From assembly GCA_022578605.1 (NCBI GenBank), contig MU394051.1, positions 1-64,000 on the forward strand: a stretch of 64,000 nucleotides of DNA. The letters run 5' to 3'. The translations under genes and the position numbers were made by a program. The notes under the pieces were generated by a model. That model saw only the letters and a program-made list of their open reading frames with translations. It had not been told where the DNA came from and ran no database searches. Of the stretch, positions 59,454-64,000 are shown piece by piece. This stretch comes from Camillea tinctor. Taxonomy: Eukaryota; Ascomycota; Sordariomycetes; Xylariales; Xylariaceae. Numbering within the stretch: position 1 is the first letter of the stretch; every line of letters starts with the position of its first letter.

Positions 59454-62400
59454 TTACGCAGCAGCAGGGACGCGCACTGGGACGGCAAACCCCAGCTTCC
59501 CAAACAGCGTATCCATATTGACCCACTGGCGTCCGCACTTATCGAGGTACCTGTCCACCACGGCCTTGACGGTGCTAAAGCGTTTGCGGTTATGCTCCGC
59601 GAGGGCGTCCACTTGCTGGCGCTCGGCCGCGCTGAGGCTCCCTGCGTTCCCGGAGCCGCCCATGCCGGGGGCCGCGGCGCGCTTGCGGGCCTTATCCACG
59701 TCCCAGAGGGAGGCGAAGTAGACGAGCTGGTTGTAGGCATCGCGCTCGCGGTACTCGTAGCGCATGCGGCCGAGACAGCCCGAGGCGAGGCCCTTGGGGC
59801 CGAGGCAGCGGGTGCCGTAGACGGCGAGCTGGCGCGTGCGGTTGCCACAGGATGGGTCGTCGCACACAAGCCAGCCCTCGTAGTACCGCGCCGCCTCGGC
59901 GCGGATCGCGTGCTCGACCTGCGCTACGATACTGAGGTTCGGGATAATGGCCGCGCACGACGGGCAGGCGACGCCTTGTGGCGTCACGCGGCTGTTCTGC
60001 TCGGATGACGCGGTGGGGAGGAGGCCCTCGAAAGGAGCGGAGGCTTTGCACTTGCGGCACCGCAGCGAGAGCCGCGTGCAGTCGCTGAAGCGCACCTCGT
60101 CAGGGATCTGGGACTCTAGGGGGTGGATCTCGAGATCGTTAGAGCCTGACTGATTGGTTGAGGTGTTGGCGTAGCGGCGGATGTCTAGGCCGAGCTGCTC
60201 GGCGAGTTGCGTAGTGGATGTTCCGGTAATGTTGGCGCAGAGACGCTCGACGGGAGGGAAAATCTGCTTGCCAATATACCATTCCACGTCGACTTTCAGG
60301 CCTGAATCGTTCTTCATCACATCTTGTGGCGTGTACGAGCGCTTGGCGACAGGCTCAGAAGACTTGCTGTCCCCAGTAACTACGTAGGATATAACATCTC
60401 CTCGGCGGATGTTCTTGCCCCGAGCGATTTCTCTCAGAGCCACCTGGACTTGCGGCATAGAGTCTGCGTTGGGATACTCCTGTGGTGCTTTACCCAGTTG
60501 TGTATAGATGATATACTTCTGGACAGGCACCGCATGTTCGCGTATCTTTCCTGAAATCTCCCGTAGGTATTCATGTATGCGTTGTACTGAGACTTCAGTC
60601 TCGTCTCCAGAGAGAATCTCGTTAAGAATGCGAGATGAAATTTCTTTAGACAGTGCACAGTACTCCCTACGCTTCATGTCAAGACCTTTGACTTCCATCT
60701 TCTCGACATATTTGCCACCGGGCACCTCAACGAGGTTGATGGCGGCATATTTCTTCTTGGATTGTAACAGAATCCTCCGGAAGATGTTGTCAATGTCAAT
60801 TTCAAGTAAACGATACCGCTCATTGACGGCCTTCTTGAATTCAGTGCCGACTTTGAGGGCGTCAGCAACCGACTCAACATTAGCATTGATCATGACCGAG
60901 TCCGTATCACCATAAATTACTTGCAGAGCCTTAGACTCGGCAAGTTCCTTGGTGCTGCGAAGAATCTCACGACCCTTGTGTGTTGTGAGAATAGCAAGTG
61001 GTCTAGCGTAGAAGCGAGATTTTGTGTATCCCAGACAGCCGTACATAGAATTGGCTGTTAGTTTCAACGCGAGTTGCTTGATATCCCAAGTAGCAAGCTG
61101 TTCAGGTGTGGCATTCTTGTCCTTCATTAGAGACTTGACATGTCGTCGTCGCTCAACGAGAGTGGCGATGAGTCTCGGTAGAATACCTTGTTCCTGTTCT
61201 ACAGGTACTTCAGGTACTTCATCCTCGTTCTCCGACTACAGGAAACATTAGCATATATATACCTAAAATTTGATCATCCAAAGGTGACTTACCGATGCAC
61301 TCCGATCGACAGTTGTAAAACAGATGTTGAACTCCTGAATAATGGATGGATATAGAGAGTTGAAATCCATGACAAGTACAAACCTATCATATAGGCCCTT
61401 CTCTGGATCGAAGACCAGGCCACCTTTGTACTTGTCCTTCTTCTTATCTCCTGCATCCTCGTTGTTCTCCTCGTCGACCTTGGGTCGCCCTTTGAAGAAC
61501 TGCTTGTCGGGGCAGATATACTTGTTGCGATGGAATGCATGCAACAAAATATATTCATTTCGTTCAGCTCGTGTACCAGTCAATGTGCGAGCCCACGAAT
61601 TGCCTGCCAAGTTCGTCAAAACCTTAGTCAATGGTAGCATCTGCGTTCTCAAAGCTAGCGCAGCAATGAAATACGTATCTGCTTCCATATGCGTGATATA
61701 GTTCATAAGGCCAGACTTCTCATTAGCCCAAGTCTTGAGAGCAACATCATTGTCAACATCTCTCCGCGGCGTGTCTCCGCCAAGGTAGATGTTGCACATC
61801 TCCGTCAAGCTCCAAGATTGGCACTTATACATGACTGATTTACCGGCATCGTTTCCGAGATCACATAGTAAGCGACCAGACATGATCTGGCGCTCAGCGA
61901 AGACATTACCGCCTGCTTTACCAATAGATGCAGGCCACTGTGACCTCCGGAGCCGTCCCAGTCTCGACCACTGGGGTATTCTCTTCTCCTGTAACCGGTT
62001 TAGGAGAATGCTGTAGTCCACACCTTCGAGCTGGTGGCCCAGTATCACATCAGGATCGACGAGATCTAGCTGGGCTAAGAAGAATAACAAGATGTCAGAC
62101 TCCTGCTTCACTAACTTGATCAATCCCTTCTTCCTTTCCGCGGCCAACCTTTCAAAGCCTAGAGGAAATGCAGCGCCATTGGGTCTGATAATGGTAAATG
62201 TCCGAGAAGGTAACTTATCTGCTGGGGTTGTATCGCTAAGGAGGACATTTTCGTAGACACGAGCACTTATTGCCAGTATTTCTGATTTGTTCTCCTTCAC
62301 ATTGAAGGTCGTCCGCATGGCCAAACTCAGTAGGGTAAGCGGAGGGGCGTCCAGGTTGTCCGAGTCGCTCAACGGGGACACCGTGTCTGGGTTATTGACA

Positions 62401-64000
62401 ACAACCTCAAGCTTAGTGTGAGAACCATTTTTAAAGGAGGTACAGTCAGCGTCCTTGATCTTGAGCCAGCATGGCCCCATGATGTTCTTCCATAGCACAA
62501 ACTGTTCGAATAGCGCCGTATTGGTGCCAAAGACATGGGAGAATGTTTGGCCGGTGGTTTCGGAAGGAATTGCTTGCTCTATTATGCGTTAGTCTGGAAG
62601 AAATATTCCATAGAATATCTTCAACTTACTTGTGTATGGGTATAGCAGTTTAAGATACTGTCCTTCCCTGGGAATGCCAGGAAGCTCGAACGCATACTTC
62701 CGCGAACAAGCCTTACTCTTATACATCCCAACACTCATTTTGGTCATGATCTCATCTACTTCCTCATAGACTTCCATCATGTCGACTTTTTCATCGGTAT
62801 CATGGCCGCCTCTCTGGCGATACTGACGAGGCAAGAAATACAGCTTCCTCAGAATGTTGTCAACTTTGACAAAACAACTCGCATAACTACCTGTTTTCTT
62901 ATTCAGGGCCTTGCCAAATAGGCAAAGCGAGCCATTGGCTTCTGTGTAGTCGGTCCAGAACATGTTCAGGCTCCCATCATCTTCGAGAACATCCTTGTAG
63001 TCAATCTTGCCAATACTCCAATTTGTAGCAGGTGGACTACTGGAAATATTTAGCTTTTCCGTGAGGTCATTCCAAGAGGACGAGTCGACATCAGGCGCTG
63101 CAGCCTTCGAAGGAGAGGAGCTCGCGGGTGTAGGATAAGAATCGGGCTTGGCTAATTTCTTAATAGGCCGAGAAGCTGATAGATTAACGCTCCTAGCAGC
63201 GATTGCCCTAGCATGGGAAACCTCCATCATCTCCTCATCTTCGTCTTCCTCCGGTTCAGGCTTTACTTGTGTCTTGCGAGCAGCTACCTTGACCGTTGGT
63301 GATGAGGGCGCCGGCGCGGGATCGCTCATGGCTACGTCGACGGTAGGCTCTGGAAGATCGTCATCCATGGGCGCTGCCAAGCCGTCATCGTCATCGAAAT
63401 CGTCTGCGCCCTGTGGAATTGGGGATATGCCGCCGTTACTAAGCCTCGCTTTCTTGGTGATCGGTTGCCGAGTTTCTCGAACAGGTGAGAGGACGCGAAG
63501 GGGACGTCTTTCTGGAGATCTGTGCCGTTTGGGGGCTCGAGATGTGGGTGCCGGGACGTTGGCATCGACTTCGCCCAATAGATCTGCTAGGAATCTATCG
63601 TCGTCTTCCGTTTTCACGACCTACATTCGGACGTCAGTAAACGACAACAGCTGACAACGACAACATTTTTCAGAGTTCCTACCTTGGTCTTTTGCTGAGG
63701 GGCAACCTGGCCCTTCATGAAATATTCGCTAATGTCGCGATCGTTGGCATCCCGCTTCGCTTTTTCTTCTTCCCGTCTTCGTTTATCTATATCGAGGTAA
63801 GAACATGTCGAGAGGAATCAACGGCTGGTCGTTCTGTTTTTGCCTACCTAACTTGCGGTCCTTGGGTGCGAGCATTTCATCTTCAGACTCGTCGTTGTAT
63901 GTATGTAGCCGATCCCACTCCTCACGACCATCATCGGCATAGCCCTCGCCATTGTCGTCAACGACAAAGTCGTCCTGGTTTAGACGGTCTCGGACAATCT
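59454..64000 (-). CDS. POL1: DNA polymerase alpha catalytic subunit (Pol1), N-terminus beyond the window
   Basis: Five exons visible: 63848-64000 (open at the window end), 63683-63786, 62630-63620, 61293-62578 and 59454-61235, about 1438 residues. Family length implies that only some 50 N-terminal residues are missing. The N-terminal part holds the conserved RDRLNQDDFVVDDNGEGYAD segment and an acidic linker. The exonuclease-like region follows (LDLVDPDVILGHQLEGVDYS), degenerate as in all Pol alpha. Family-B polymerase motifs are DFNSLYPSIIQEFNICF (A), KLTANSMYGCLGYTKSRFYA (B) and VIYGDTDSVMI (C, with the two catalytic Asp). Two C-terminal zinc modules are present (CRKCKAS with CPSCAA; CDDPSCGN with the later Cys residues), which bind the B subunit. 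Pol alpha with primase starts Okazaki fragments. The exon for the last ~230 residues is strongly GC-rich. Confidence 0.96.

Noticed and set aside
59450..60060. Overlapping long frames on both strands at the POL1 3' end
   Set aside because: By-products of high GC3 in a well-identified polymerase exon.
1..64000. CRISPR array, bacterial operon signals, riboswitches
   Set aside because: The window is eukaryotic nuclear DNA and no spaced identical repeats were seen.

Overview
The window is nuclear DNA from a filamentous ascomycete (Pezizomycotina). The genes carry short introns of about 48 to 137 bases with GTRNGT donors and CTAAC/CTGAC branch sites. The proteins include fungal-only families such as Zn2Cys6 regulators and a NACHT/TPR NLR relic, and gene-poor stretches are several kilobases long. 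Intergenic DNA and introns are enriched for the palindrome TACCTAGGTA. I lean towards a Sordariomycete, but the sequence alone does not fix the genus. All multi-exon models below were spliced by eye from reading frame, splice signals and family conservation.

Layout. 1-15 kb: an INSIG sterol regulator (+), a double-RING/LON-domain protein (+) and an F-box-like protein with a basic C-terminus (-), separated by long purine- or pyrimidine-skewed spacers without genes. 15.9-17.6 kb: a decayed NLR gene (esterase-like, NACHT, TPR) with three in-frame stops and a frameshift, next to hairpins and a possible solo LTR. 19.2-36.6 kb: seven accessory genes: Zn2Cys6 regulator, NADP-type sugar dehydrogenase, MFS sugar transporter, a second Gfo/Idh/MocA oxidoreductase, a secreted sulfatase, a second MFS transporter, and a regulator with two complete Zn2Cys6 clusters. 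37.4-64 kb: housekeeping genes: THO subunit 1 fused to a guanylate kinase domain (-), the spliceosomal helicase Aquarius/Cwf11 (+), eIF4G (+), and the catalytic subunit of DNA polymerase alpha (-, cut by the window end).

How the accessory genes may work together. A secreted sulfatase, two sugar permeases and two sugar or polyol dehydrogenases, flanked by two regulators, look like a cluster for desulfating, importing and oxidising a sulfated saccharide. The best support comes from the DNA. A 13-base element, CGGGGAGTATCGG, occurs exactly in the regulator promoter and in the shared promoter of the first transporter and second oxidoreductase. It recurs with one mismatch in the first dehydrogenase promoter and again just beyond the 3' end of the first regulator. 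I saw no other copy this close elsewhere in the window. This suggests a regulon. The substrate is inference only.
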